A DNA stretch of 64,000 bases, from NCBI RefSeq assembly GCF_017316025.1, contig NZ_JAFLVT010000001.1, positions 1-64,000 of the forward strand, given 5' to 3'. This stretch comes from Candidatus Enterococcus myersii (GTDB lineage: Bacteria > Bacillota > Bacilli > Lactobacillales > Enterococcaceae). Below are positions 42,753 to 53,347 of the stretch, piece after piece (within the stretch, counting starts at the first letter, position 1; each line of letters starts with the position of its first letter). Below the pieces are notes generated by a model. That model was not told where the DNA came from. It saw nothing but the letters and a program-made list of their open reading frames with translations, and ran no database searches. Position numbers and translations under genes: made by a program.

Positions 42753-42772
42753 TTATTTAGAAGGAGAGTAAC

Positions 42773-43954
42773 ATGTCTAAAACAATCGCAATCAATGCAG
42801 GAAGCTCAAGTTTGAAATGGCAATTGTATCAAATGCCAGAAGAAAGTGTTGTCGCTAAAGGAATCGTGGAAAGAATCGGCTTAAAAGATTCAATCTTCAC
42901 AATTAAATACGGCGAAGATAAAAAATATAATGAGGTTGTGGATATTCATGACCATGAAGTTGCTGTTAAAATGTTGTTGGATAAATTAATCGATTTAGAA
43001 ATTTTAGCCAACTATGACGAAATTACCGGTGTTGGTCATCGCGTTGTTCACGGCGGCGAAACATATAAAGATTCTGTTGTTATCGACGATGAAGTAATGG
43101 AAAACATCCAAGCATTAGCTGAATTTGCACCATTACATAATCCAGCTAACTTAATGGGAATTCAAGCTTTCAAAAAAATCTTACCAGAAATTATCAGTGT
43201 TGCTGTTTTTGATACTTCATTCCACGCGTCAATGCCAAAACACAACTATCTATATAGCTTGCCAATGGAATACTATAATGACTTCAAAGTGCGTAAATAT
43301 GGCTTCCACGGCACTAGCCATCGCTATGTTTCAGAACGTGCTGCTGAAATGTTAGGTAAACCAATTGAAGAGTTAAAAATTATTACATGCCATTTAGGTA
43401 ATGGAGCTTCAATCACAGCTGTTGATGGTGGTAAATCTGTTGATACCTCAATGGGCTTCACACCACTTGCTGGTGTAACAATGGGAACACGTTCTGGTGA
43501 TATTGATCCAGCCGTTTTACCATACTTAATGGATAAATTAAACATCAACATTGAAGAAATGGTTGATATTTTAAATAAAAAATCTGGTTTACTTGGTCTA
43601 ACAGGTCTTTCCAGCGACATGCGTGATCTTGAAGCAAACTATGATAAAGAAGAAGTAAAAATTGCGTATGATGTCTTCACTGACCGTATTCGCAAATACA
43701 TTGGCGGCTACGTAACAACAATGAACGGCGTTGATGCAATTGTCTTCACGGCGGGTATCGGTGAAAATGATGCGCACGTGCGTAATGAAGTTATTAAAGG
43801 CATGACTTGGTTTGGTTGCGAAATCGATTCAGAGAAAAATAAAGTTCGCGGTGAAGAACTAGACATCTCTACACCAGAATCAAAAGTAAAAGTATTACTA
43901 ATTCCAACTGACGAAGAATTAATGATTGCCCGTGACGTAGAACGTTTACGTTAA
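42773..43954 (+). CDS. ackA: Acetate kinase
   Basis: 393 aa, RBS AAGGAGAG. It converts acetyl phosphate and ADP to acetate and ATP. Clear family blocks: [15 protein letters not shown] at the start, [34 protein letters not shown], and [13 protein letters not shown] near the end. The length is as usual. It ends in a strong terminator. Confidence 0.97.
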   Translation: MSKTIAINAGSSSLKWQLYQMPEESVVAKGIVERIGLKDSIFTIKYGEDKKYNEVVDIHDHEVAVKMLLDKLIDLEILANYDEITGVGHRVVHGGETYKDSVVIDDEVMENIQALAEFAPLHNPANLMGIQAFKKILPEIISVAVFDTSFHASMPKHNYLYSLPMEYYNDFKVRKYGFHGTSHRYVSERAAEMLGKPIEELKIITCHLGNGASITAVDGGKSVDTSMGFTPLAGVTMGTRSGDIDPAVLPYLMDKLNINIEEMVDILNKKSGLLGLTGLSSDMRDLEANYDKEEVKIAYDVFTDRIRKYIGGYVTTMNGVDAIVFTAGIGENDAHVRNEVIKGMTWFGCEIDSEKNKVRGEELDISTPESKVKVLLIPTDEELMIARDVERLR

Positions 43955-43966
43955 TTTAGAGCTTGA

Positions 43967-44010
43967 AATAGGCGTATAGGTAGTTCAACTACCTATACGC
44001 CTATTTTTTT
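43967..44010 (+). terminator. ackA terminator
   Basis: A 17-bp perfect stem (AATAGGCGTATAGGTAG with its complement) with loop TTCAA and a run of seven T. Confidence 0.95.
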
Positions 44011-44052
44011 ACACTTAAATAAATTAATTTACTAAAAATAGACAATAAATTT

Positions 44053-44111
44053 AGAAAAACGTTTACAATTTAAAGAAATTATGATACATTCGATTAGTAA
44101 ATAAATTCACT
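44053..44111 (+). promoter_or_regulatory. lac operon control region: cre-like and LacI-type sites
   Basis: AGAAAAACGTTTACA (44053-44067) fits the right half of a cre site for CcpA and has two mismatches in the left half. AGTAAATAAATTCACT (44096-44111) is an imperfect palindrome that recurs as ACTAAATAAATTTACA upstream of the LacI-family gene (48754-48769). Catabolite control plus specific repression is therefore probable. Confidence 0.55.
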
Positions 44112-44164
44112 AATTAAAGTATATTTATTTTATTAACAGGTTTTAGAACGGATTTAGAAGATAA

Positions 44165-45580
<1,416 letters not shown>

Positions 45581-45640
45581 AAAATGTAAAGGCAGAGGTA
45601 TTTTCTTACTTCGATCATAATAAATTAGGAGGAATTAAAA

Positions 45641-45961
45641 ATGAATAAGGAAGAGTTAGCAATGTTAGGCTTTGAAATTGTTGCTTATGCAGGGGATGCT
45701 CGCAGTAGCTTGTTAAAAGCATTACAAGATGTTCGATTGGGAAACTTCGATAGCTATGAAGCTCTTTTAGCAGATGCAGATGAAAATTTGAAATTGGCAC
45801 ATAATGCACAAACAAAGGCATTAGCTGAAGAAGCTAGCGGTACAAATTTGGAAATTGGATTTATTTTTATTCACGGACAAGATCATCTAATGACAACGAT
45901 TTTACTTCGTGAACTTGTTCAAGATTTTATTTCTCTTTATCAAGAAAAGTACGGAAATTAG
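45641..45961 (+). CDS. lacF: PTS lactose-type EIIA
   Basis: 106 aa, RBS AGGAGG. Passes phosphate from HPr to the IIB domain. Trimeric all-helical IIA of the lactose/cellobiose family; phospho-His78 lies in IHGQDHLMTT with Asp81. The block GFEIVAYAGDARSSLLKAL is typical of LacF. Confidence 0.93.
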   Translation: MNKEELAMLGFEIVAYAGDARSSLLKALQDVRLGNFDSYEALLADADENLKLAHNAQTKALAEEASGTNLEIGFIFIHGQDHLMTTILLRELVQDFISLYQEKYGN

Positions 45962-45980
45962 AAAGGAAGGAAGTTGTAAA

Positions 45981-47663
45981 ATGAACGTTATTATTAAGCA
46001 AATTGAAAAAATGAAACCGTTTTTCGAAAAAATATCTCGTAATATCTATCTCGGAGCAATTCGAGATGGGTTCCTAACAGCAATGCCTGCGATTTTATTT
46101 TCAAGTATTTTCATTATGATTGCCGCAGTGCCAGAAGTGTTTGGTATTGCACTACCAGAAGCATTTGCCAATTGGTTATGGAAAGTTTATGGATACTCAA
46201 TGGGCTTTGTGGGCTTATTGGTTGCAGGAACAACAGCACGTTGTTTGGCTAATTCAATGAATCGAAGACTATCAGATTCTGGCAAACAAATTAATGAAAT
46301 TTCCGTTATGCTTGCTTCAATTATAAGCTTTTTATTACTTGGTGCCGATCAAATCGATGGGGGTATTTCTACCGGATATATGGGAACAAAAGGTTTAATT
46401 GCTGCTTTTATCGCTGCATTTATTACGGTAAACGTATATAAATTTTGTGTGAAACGTGATTTAACAATCAAAATGCCAAAAGAAGTACCCGGTACTATTA
46501 CCCAGATGTTTCGAGATATTATTCCTTTTTCAATTGCGGCTTTTATTGCTGCAATATTAGATGTTTTAGTACGAATGGCAACAGAAGCTTCCTTGGCAGA
46601 ATCAGTTATTGAGTTACTACAACCGCTATTTTCTGCGGCTGATGGCTACGTAGGTATTGCTATTATCTGGGGAGCAATGGCGTTATTCTGGTTTGTTGGT
46701 GTACATGGTCCATCTATTGTAGAGCCAGCAATTGCTGCCATTATATATGCAAACGTTGAAACGAACTTTGAACTTTTCAAAAACGGTGAGCAAGCATCAA
46801 AAGTTTTAACTGTGGGGTTAGGAAATTTTGTCGGTACAATGGGAGGAACAGGAGCTACTTTGGTCGTGCCATTTTTATTCATGCTGTTTGCGAAATCCAA
46901 ACAACTAAAAGCAGTTGGTAAAGCATCGTTTATTCCAGTCTGTTTTGCAGTAAATGAACCGTTATTATTTGCTGCTCCTGTTATCTTGAATCCTTATTTT
47001 TTCGTGCCATTTCTTCTAGCTCCAATGGTGAATGTGTGTATCTTTAAATTCTTTGTTGATGTGCTCAGTATGAATAGTTTCATTTCTGTTTTACCGTGGG
47101 CTACTCCAGCACCAATTGGGTTAGTAATGGGAACAGGCTTTGCCCCGTTAGCCTTTGTTTTAGCAGGCGTATTATTATTGGTTGATACGGTAATTTATTT
47201 ACCCTTTATTAAAGCTTATGATGCAGAATTAGTATTAGAAGAAGCTAAGAATATCGAAGTAGCAGAGGTAAAAGAAGAATTAACCCACGTAGTTGAAACA
47301 GTTGGAGCTACGGCAGCAACTGTCATCTCACAATTGGATGATACAGTTGACGCAGAAAAAAAAGTATTGGTCTTATGTGCGGGAGCAGGAACTTCTGCAA
47401 TGTTAGCAAACGCATTGGAAGAAGGGGCTAAAGAAACGGGGGTTAAGCTAAAGGCACAAGCAGGCGCATATGGCTCACATTATGATATTATGAAAAATTT
47501 TGATTTAGTTATTTTAGCTCCTCAAGTTAACGCCTATTTAGAGGATATAAGAAAAGACGCAGATAAATTGGGGGTAAAAGTAGTCGCGACAAAAGGGGCG
47601 GAATATATCAGTTTGACCAACAATCCAAAAGGAGCAATTGATTTTGTTCTTTCTGCTATATAG
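45981..47663 (+). CDS. lacE: PTS lactose-type EIICB
   Basis: 560 aa from ATG 45981 behind GGAAGGAAG. The IIC domain (residues about 1-410) has about ten membrane segments and the glutamate motif GPSIVEPA. A linker of about 45 residues leads to the IIB domain, with phospho-Cys466 in VLCAGAGTSAML. The start FFEKISRNIYLGAIRDGF closely follows LacE. It imports and phosphorylates the sugar cleaved by LacG. Confidence 0.93.
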   Translation: MNVIIKQIEKMKPFFEKISRNIYLGAIRDGFLTAMPAILFSSIFIMIAAVPEVFGIALPEAFANWLWKVYGYSMGFVGLLVAGTTARCLANSMNRRLSDSGKQINEISVMLASIISFLLLGADQIDGGISTGYMGTKGLIAAFIAAFITVNVYKFCVKRDLTIKMPKEVPGTITQMFRDIIPFSIAAFIAAILDVLVRMATEASLAESVIELLQPLFSAADGYVGIAIIWGAMALFWFVGVHGPSIVEPAIAAIIYANVETNFELFKNGEQASKVLTVGLGNFVGTMGGTGATLVVPFLFMLFAKSKQLKAVGKASFIPVCFAVNEPLLFAAPVILNPYFFVPFLLAPMVNVCIFKFFVDVLSMNSFISVLPWATPAPIGLVMGTGFAPLAFVLAGVLLLVDTVIYLPFIKAYDAELVLEEAKNIEVAEVKEELTHVVETVGATAATVISQLDDTVDAEKKVLVLCAGAGTSAMLANALEEGAKETGVKLKAQAGAYGSHYDIMKNFDLVILAPQVNAYLEDIRKDADKLGVKVVATKGAEYISLTNNPKGAIDFVLSAI

Positions 47664-47670
47664 CGGAATA

Positions 47671-47717
47671 AAAAAGGCTTCAAAAGATAACGGTGAATTA
47701 TCTTTTGAAGCCTTTTT
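47671..47717. terminator. Bidirectional terminator
   Basis: A perfect 20-bp stem (AAAAAGGCTTCAAAAGATAA and its complement) with loop CGGTGAA. It has T runs on both strands and separates lacE from the convergent LacI-family gene. Confidence 0.95.
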
Positions 47718-48728
47718 CTAATTTGAATTTGTGAAGGGAATAAAACTTTTCCGTACAACTAAATTGGCACTTAATAATATAGTTTTGGTGATGTCGCGAG
47801 GATAGACCAACTGATCTGACAATAAATCGATAGTTGATTTTGCCATTTCTTCGATATCAATATGAAAAGTGGAAAGTGGAGGCGTGACAAATTTTGCCAT
47901 TTCGTAATCATTCACACTGATGAGTGCCATTTGGTTTGGTAAAAATACGCCTTTATCATTAAAGCCTTGTAGCGCACCCACAGCAATTGTATCAGAAGCA
48001 ATAAAACAGGCCTCTGGTAGATCATCTTTCAAAGAATCTACCATTTCTTTTGCCAATTCAATCCCAGTTTCCATTGTAAATTTACCTTTAGTAAAAATGT
48101 ACTTTTCATTTAATAACCCTTTATTAGCCAAATGTTCACGAAAAGCTCGTTCACGATTATCTAACTCTTCTTTTTTTGTACTTGGATTAAAAAACTTTCC
48201 TCCGATAAAGCCAATTTTTGTAAATCCTTCAGCTAGAAATAAGTCAATAGCTTCACGTGTCATCTCTCTGGTATTAGAATCAACGGTATCAAAAAGTTTT
48301 GGGGTGGGATTAATCCCACGTACTACCCCTTTAATTCCCTTTTCATACAGTACAGTTAACTCTTCTTTTGTAATAGGGCCAATTGCAATGAAGCCTGAAA
48401 CATCTTCTGGAATAGATTCAATCCCTTTTTCTCTACTAATAAAAACCAGTTCCATACCAGCTATCTTGCCATATTTTTTAAGTCCGTCTTTTAAATTTCT
48501 AAAAAAAACATCTTCTTGCACTTCTGATTCAGATAGCCAAAATAAGACAGCAATTTTGTATAAAGTAGTTTTAATTTTAGACCGATCATACCCCATTGTA
48601 AGAGCGGTTGTAATGATTTTTTCTTTAGTTTTTGGCGTTATCGCTAAAGACTCATCGCCTTTAAAAAGGCGTGAAATCGTTGCTGATGAGAAGCCTGACT
48701 GTTTTGCAATTTCTCTTATTGTTACCAT
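47718..48728 (-). CDS. LacI-family repressor
   Basis: 336 aa. HTH at residues 3-25 (TIREIAKQSGFSSATISRLF) followed by a periplasmic-binding-like sugar-binding domain (FIGGKFFNPSTKK, PEACFIASDTIAVGALQGF). GalR/EbgR-like. It is convergent with lacGFE, and a shared 16-bp element in both control regions suggests it regulates lacGFE and itself. The usual LAB lactose repressor LacR is DeoR-type, so this is a different control scheme. Confidence 0.9.
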   Translation of the reverse strand: MVTIREIAKQSGFSSATISRLFKGDESLAITPKTKEKIITTALTMGYDRSKIKTTLYKIAVLFWLSESEVQEDVFFRNLKDGLKKYGKIAGMELVFISREKGIESIPEDVSGFIAIGPITKEELTVLYEKGIKGVVRGINPTPKLFDTVDSNTREMTREAIDLFLAEGFTKIGFIGGKFFNPSTKKEELDNRERAFREHLANKGLLNEKYIFTKGKFTMETGIELAKEMVDSLKDDLPEACFIASDTIAVGALQGFNDKGVFLPNQMALISVNDYEMAKFVTPPLSTFHIDIEEMAKSTIDLLSDQLVYPRDITKTILLSANLVVRKSFIPFTNSN

Positions 48729-48753
48729 AAAGCTCCCCCTTTTTAATAATTAT

Positions 48754-48769
48754 ACTAAATAAATTTACA
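48754..48769. promoter_or_regulatory. Operator-like site of LacI-family gene
   Basis: ACTAAATAAATTTACA lies 26 bp upstream of the repressor start and matches the element at 44096-44111 before lacG in 13 of 16 positions. Confidence 0.5.
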
Positions 48770-48917
48770 AAAAACTATGGTATATGTTTATTCCTTTCAT
48801 TTGGAGTAGAAGAAGCTGAGCTTGATTTGTTTAAATAACCCAGGTAGGTAAGTATTTACTTTATAAGCTATAATGAATTGGAAAGTTAGGTACATTATTT
48901 TTACGATTGGAGAATAT

Positions 48918-49646
48918 ATGCATACAATAACAGAACAATTTGCTCTTGATATTGGCTGTTCTATAGCTGACTTAACTACAGATGTTTTTTGTTATGGACA
49001 ACCGACAAAAGAAATGTTTTCCTATCATAGATTTGCCGGTGTTGCGCTTATTTATCAAGGAAAACTTTATGTACGGGCAAATAGCGCACCTTTACTGGCG
49101 CAATTAAAAAAACAATATCAAGGCAAAAACAATCAGTGGTTTTTTGAATTACAAAATATTCAAACTTTCCAAGCGATTTTAGCAGAAAATGGTTATTCTT
49201 TAAATGAGTGGGGCACGTTTTTACTTCCTCAAAAAATAGTCAATAAAGAAGATGAGGCCATAAAAATTTTTTATGAAGAAGATATTAAGCAATTTAAAAA
49301 TCAAAAGAATTTTGATCAATGTTTCGCCGATAGCGATGAAGACCCTGACAAAATAGGGGTTGCCTATCAAATGAATGGTGAAATTATCGGGATGGCCGGC
49401 TGTAATGAAAATGGCGAATACTGTTACGAAATTGGTATGAATATTTTGCCACATTATCGTAAACAAGGATTGGCGACAAAGTTAATTCAAAAGCTTACAG
49501 CTGAAATTAGGCATGGGACGAATAATACGAAGATTCCGGTGGCAAGAACGGAATTTTCACATACAGATTCTATTAATGCTTTTTTGAATGCAGGCTATAA
49601 AATGGGTTGGACGGCGATTAGTTTTGTGAAAAAAGATGATGATTAA
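48918..49646 (+). CDS. GNAT-family N-acetyltransferase
   Basis: 242 aa from ATG 48918 behind TTGGAG. The C-terminal 120 residues are the acetyltransferase domain: GMAGCNENGEYCYEIGMNI, then acetyl-CoA loop YRKQGLATKLI and the end TDSINAFLNAGYKMG. The N-terminal half is a partner domain as in two-domain GNAT proteins. Substrate unknown. It is monocistronic. Confidence 0.88.
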   Translation: MHTITEQFALDIGCSIADLTTDVFCYGQPTKEMFSYHRFAGVALIYQGKLYVRANSAPLLAQLKKQYQGKNNQWFFELQNIQTFQAILAENGYSLNEWGTFLLPQKIVNKEDEAIKIFYEEDIKQFKNQKNFDQCFADSDEDPDKIGVAYQMNGEIIGMAGCNENGEYCYEIGMNILPHYRKQGLATKLIQKLTAEIRHGTNNTKIPVARTEFSHTDSINAFLNAGYKMGWTAISFVKKDDD

Positions 49647-50100
49647 CTTGGGTTATCAAAAATAGTACTTCAATAACAAATCGTGGCATGATATTGCTAC
49701 TTTTTTCATTGAAAAAGTCTTACGAGCAATTGTTTTAAGCGATAGATTGAATTAGCTGTTAGTTCCTCAGCGTCTAAAACTTACTACCTCATCAAGTAGT
49801 ACCTAAGGTGATAGAAGCACAAAAGATTCCTTAAAGAATGTTTCTGACAATATTGCTTTAGTTTGCTTAACTTTTTATCAGGGAATGTAGCAATTACTAA
49901 GATTTTTCTGGGGGTGTCCTAGCTACTTATCTCCATGAAGGTGTTTAGGTGTTTCTAAGTCATTTTTAGGTGATTGGAAGGATAAATGAGTTGGATTTTA
50001 TCTTATCTGTGGAATTGTCAAAAAATGTTTAGGGATTTAGGTGTATGTAAATTCATGAAGAGTTTGAGTATTACTACATCGGTGTGCGTGTAAACAAATA
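49647..50100. other. Gene-free stretch
   Basis: About 450 bp without a supported gene on either strand. Short open frames lack ribosome-binding sites. AGGTGTTTAGGTGTTTCTAA contains a short direct repeat (near 49937). It may be the remains of lost genes. Confidence 0.5.
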
Positions 50101-50127
50101 GAGCGTTAGCTTTTGTCGCTAACGCTC
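50101..50127 (-). terminator. Terminator of TetR gene
   Basis: GAGCGTTAGC (50101-50110) pairs with GCTAACGCTC (50118-50127). On the minus strand it is followed by TATTTGTTT, so it probably ends the TetR transcript. Confidence 0.7.
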
Positions 50128-50152
50128 CTGTAGTTTGTGTCTAAGTTGGTAT

Positions 50153-50671
50153 TTATGATTTCGTAAGTTCAATAAAGTTTTGATGTTGCCTTAAAAATCT
50201 TGTAAAGTCTGAAATTATCTTTTCAGAAGGCTCGTTGGTTGTAAGCAAGTGTGTCAGTACGCCTACCAAACCATTGGTGATAAAGATTGCGTTCACCTCT
50301 GAGACAGAATAGTTTTCTGTCAGTAAGAAGTCTCTCAATTGAGTAGTAAAGAAACCCTGAGTATCTGCTTTTAGTAATAAGGAAATCATGTCTTTTTTAG
50401 TTAACATATATTCGAGGGTTTTTGTTAAGTGATCTGCATTTTCTTCATGTTCTGCACAAAATTCAGTTAAACTTCTAATCTCTTCCTTAATTACTTGTTC
50501 AAGTAAATCATACTTGTCCAGATAATTAAGATAGAATGTTCCTCTATTAATATCAGCTACTTCACACAATTTGCTTACTGTGAGTTGTTCAAAGCTTTCT
50601 TTTGCGATAACTTCATAAAACGCATTGACAATATTAGCTTGCGTCTTCCGTTTCCTTCTATCCATAATCAT
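50153..50671 (-). CDS. TetR-family regulator
   Basis: 172 aa. N-terminal HTH (SFEQLTVSKLCEVADINRGTFY region, residues 24-46, then LNYLDKYDLLEQV) and an all-helical ligand domain, with the TetR_C-type block DFLLTENYSVSEVNAIFI. It is divergent from the oxidoreductase gene. Two palindromes of the form TGTTGAnTAATCAACA lie between them, so it probably represses both. Confidence 0.88.
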   Translation of the reverse strand: MIMDRRKRKTQANIVNAFYEVIAKESFEQLTVSKLCEVADINRGTFYLNYLDKYDLLEQVIKEEIRSLTEFCAEHEENADHLTKTLEYMLTKKDMISLLLKADTQGFFTTQLRDFLLTENYSVSEVNAIFITNGLVGVLTHLLTTNEPSEKIISDFTRFLRQHQNFIELTKS

Positions 50672-50682
50672 TCATCCTTTTA

Positions 50683-50771
50683 TGTTGAGTAATCAACATA
50701 TTTCTAAATCTGTTGATTGCTTTGAATATTTCTTTAACTTACTATAACTTTCAGATGTTGATTAATCAACA
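50683..50771. promoter_or_regulatory. TetR operators
   Basis: TGTTGATTAATCAACA (50756-50771) is a perfect palindrome. TGTTGAGTAATCAACA (50683-50698) differs in one central base. A half site TGTTGATTG lies near 50711. The pair covers the starts of both divergent genes. Confidence 0.85.
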
Positions 50772-50797
50772 CGTGTCTATTATGGAGGTATTTAATT

Positions 50798-51709
50798 ATG
50801 AAAATATTGATTTATGGTGCTGGTATTCAAGGAAGTTACTTAGCACATAGTTTAGCTCAAAACTCTCATAACCAAGTCATAATGTTGGCTCGTAATAAAA
50901 GATTAGCTCAATTGCGATCAGATAATTTAGTTCTTTATCATCAATTACAAAAGAAACGTACAGTTGATACGTTAACGTATGTTGAACAACTTAACGCAGA
51001 TGATTTTTATGACATCATTTTTGTTACTATGAAATATAGTGATTTTGAGAGTGTGTTACCTGTTTTAGCTGCCAACATGAGTGAAAATATCATATTTGTA
51101 GGAAATCAAATGGATACCTTGTATCTTGAAACCCAATTAATGAGTCTTGCAACAAGTAATAAGAATGTATCCTTTGGTTTCCAAACAACAGGCGGTACTA
51201 GAAAAGAAGACCTGATAACAATCTTAAGGTTTGGAAAAGGGAAGCTTAAGATCAATTCATCTGTTAATACCTCTAAGCTTGAACCTATTCTTGAAGCTAT
51301 TTTTTCTAATACGAGTTATACATGGGAAATAGATAAAAAATTAGATGATTGGCTTAAAACTCATGCTGCTTTGGTTACGGTATTAAATACCTTCGACAAG
51401 CTTCAAGCTGGTATTAGTAATAAAAAAGAGAAAAAAGAGCTAATGCGTTTAGCTTCATTAAGTTATAAAGAAGCCTTTCAGATATTAAAAGACAATGGTG
51501 TTAAGATCACTCCACCTATGCTGGGCACTGTATTTTCTAACGCTAAAGTAGCTTACAGTATCATGAAGCTTATATTTGCTACTCCTATAATGAAAATGCA
51601 AGAAGGTGACTTTCGAGAGATTGAGGCAATGATTGAGTCTTTGCTTAAGTTCCAGAAACAATCTAAAACCTCTATTCCAAACTTTTCAAAATTACTTGCT
51701 AGGCTTTAA
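50798..51709 (+). CDS. Ketopantoate reductase-like oxidoreductase (ApbA/PanE)
   Basis: 303 aa, RBS TGGAGG. N-terminal NAD(P)-binding fold with GAGIQGSYLA (residues 6-15), then the PanE C-terminal helical domain. Similar proteins beside TetR genes are common in LAB and are probably not the pantothenate-pathway enzyme; the substrate is unknown. Usual catalytic Lys and Asn/Glu residues could not be fixed by eye. Confidence 0.82.
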   Translation: MKILIYGAGIQGSYLAHSLAQNSHNQVIMLARNKRLAQLRSDNLVLYHQLQKKRTVDTLTYVEQLNADDFYDIIFVTMKYSDFESVLPVLAANMSENIIFVGNQMDTLYLETQLMSLATSNKNVSFGFQTTGGTRKEDLITILRFGKGKLKINSSVNTSKLEPILEAIFSNTSYTWEIDKKLDDWLKTHAALVTVLNTFDKLQAGISNKKEKKELMRLASLSYKEAFQILKDNGVKITPPMLGTVFSNAKVAYSIMKLIFATPIMKMQEGDFREIEAMIESLLKFQKQSKTSIPNFSKLLARL

Positions 51710-51997
51710 GCTAGAAAATTCAATGTTCGTAGTATGAAATTTACGAAGACTCTTTTAACCAATTTTGTTAGTACCTTAAGAGATTTTTTTTATCCCGTAG
51801 GTATGAGTATTAAAAATAGGCTCCTAAAGTTTTATTTAGGAGCCTATTGGTTGGTTGCTTTGGCTTGTATCCCCTAAGGTTTAAACGGTTAGAGATCATG
51901 TAAAAAACATTTTTACGCTGTGTTGTGCGTGTTTGCTAACCGCTAGTGTCGTTGTAAAGATAATAGAACTTCTTTTTATGCGAACATGGTAAGATGA
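51710..51997. other. Gene-free stretch with a terminator
   Basis: A perfect 14-bp stem, AATAGGCTCCTAAA (51815-51828) and its complement (51835-51848), is a terminator hairpin; the T run is stronger on the minus strand. Otherwise nothing is recognised. Confidence 0.6.
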
Positions 51998-52081
51998 CAT
52001 AGTGACTCATAATTGAATTCTTCCTAGTAGTTTTCTTAGATAAGACTTTTCTAGTTGGGAATTCGGTATGAGTCATTTTTT
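51998..52081 (+). ncRNA. Candidate small RNA with long hairpin
   Basis: TGACTCAT (52003-52010) pairs with ATGAGTCA (52068-52075). GAATTC (52015-52020) pairs with GAATTC (52059-52064) and CTAG with CTAG inside. Six T follow the outer stem, as at the end of an independent RNA. A -10-like TAAGAT lies at 51990-51995. No protein frame fits. It could instead be the leader terminator of the operon that starts at 52133. Confidence 0.5.
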
Positions 52082-52132
52082 ACGTGTGCACTTAGATTGT
52101 AAGTTCAAGAGCAAAAAAATTCTAAGAAACTA

Positions 52133-52187
52133 TTGACCAATAAATAGAAATCGATTACACTAAAAAAGTAAAACGTCATATAACGTT
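52133..52187 (+). promoter_or_regulatory. Fructosamine operon promoter with cre and palindrome
   Basis: TTGACC (52133-52138) and TACACT (52156-52161) are 17 bases apart. TAGAAATCGATTACA (52145-52159) matches the cre consensus with one mismatch and overlaps the promoter, so CcpA repression is likely. AACGTCATATAACGTT (52172-52187) is a near-perfect palindrome, a possible GntR operator. Confidence 0.7.
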
Positions 52188-52262
52188 ATAAATGTAAAAA
52201 TGATTTACTGTAAAAACAGGTACGCTATTTAAACAATTTTTTTAAATTTAGGAGGACAAAAA

Positions 52263-53231
52263 ATGGACGTAACCAAAACTGTTGAGAAAATTTTGGCTAA
52301 AAATGAAGGGCAGCTTTCAGGTATTTATTTTGTTGCTTGTGGGGGTTCTTTAGTTGACATGTATGTGGCAGAGTACTTTATGAAAGCTGAATCAAGCAAA
52401 TGTTTTACCGGTTGGTATACTGCTAATGAGTTTTGTCACGTGCCACCGAAAGCTTTAGATGAAAATTCGGTTGTCATTTTATGCTCCCATGGTGGTAATA
52501 CCAAAGAAACCGTTGCAGCTGGAAACGTGGCACAAAGTCGCGGCGCACAAACAGTGGGGCTAACTCATAATAAAGAAGCTGATTTATTTTCGGTATCAAA
52601 TTACAGTTTTTTATATGATTGGGGAGCAGATGCTGAAGTGAAAAACAATCCAATGGCGATTATTTTGGATTTAACAGTTTCACTCGTTGCGCAAACAGAA
52701 GGGTATGCTCACTATGATAAATTTAAAGAAGGTATGGGCATTATTGATACCGTCGTAAAAAATGCAATTAACCAAGTACAAGAGCGGGTAAAAGTTTTTG
52801 CTGATAAATATCAAAATGATACGATGTTCTACATTATGGGCAGTGGACCTAGTTATGGTCACGCTTATGGTTTTTCAATTTGTTCGTTAATGGAGATGCA
52901 GTGGTTGGATTCAACTGCTGTCCACTCAGGCGAATATTTCCACGGACCTTTTGAAGTGACAGATCAAGATCGCAATTACATTATGTTAATGAGTGAAGGA
53001 CGCAGCCGACCACTAGATGAGCGGGCAAAAACTTTCTTACAAGCATATGCTAAAAATGTCGAGTATGTCGATGCAAAAGAATTAGGGTTGGATTTAATTG
53101 CACAAGAAGTTAACGAATTTTTCAATCCAATTTTATTCTATAGCGTTTTAGCTGAATACCGCTTAGCGTTAGCTAACGTGCGCCAGCATGATTTAGACGT
53201 GCGCCGCTATATGGGAAAAGTTGCTTATTAA
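52263..53231 (+). CDS. frlB: SIS-domain fructosamine-6-phosphate deglycase
   Basis: 322 aa, RBS AGGAGG. Double SIS fold. ACGGSLVDMY and SHGGNTKETV bind the sugar phosphate, and the block HSGEYFHGPFE (about residues 221-231) is the FrlB/FraB signature with the catalytic Glu and His. It should split a 6-phosphorylated Amadori compound into glucose 6-phosphate and an amino compound. A PfkB kinase follows, as in frl and fra loci. The exact amine part of the substrate is not visible. Confidence 0.85.
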   Translation: MDVTKTVEKILAKNEGQLSGIYFVACGGSLVDMYVAEYFMKAESSKCFTGWYTANEFCHVPPKALDENSVVILCSHGGNTKETVAAGNVAQSRGAQTVGLTHNKEADLFSVSNYSFLYDWGADAEVKNNPMAIILDLTVSLVAQTEGYAHYDKFKEGMGIIDTVVKNAINQVQERVKVFADKYQNDTMFYIMGSGPSYGHAYGFSICSLMEMQWLDSTAVHSGEYFHGPFEVTDQDRNYIMLMSEGRSRPLDERAKTFLQAYAKNVEYVDAKELGLDLIAQEVNEFFNPILFYSVLAEYRLALANVRQHDLDVRRYMGKVAY

Positions 53232-53347
53232 AATATTTTTTTAAAGACAGTTGCCAAAACTTCGTAACTGTCTTTCTCTTGAAAAATAAAATATATTTGT
53301 TATTTTTGCAAATGTAAAAATAAATTGTAAAGAAAGGGGCAGTTGCA
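53232..53347. promoter_or_regulatory. Intergenic region with GntR-type repeats
   Basis: AATGTAAAAAT occurs here (about 53311) and also before the SIS gene (about 52191), and TGTAAA recurs nearby in both places. They could be extra regulator sites. No terminator is seen. Confidence 0.35.

Noticed and set aside
47920-48762. 280-codon open frame opposite the LacI-family gene
   Set aside because: Ser/Phe-rich shadow of the regulator. The LacI frame has clear HTH and ligand-domain motifs.
49647-50100. Possible transposon remnant
   Set aside because: No transposase fragment, terminal inverted repeat or target duplication could be identified.
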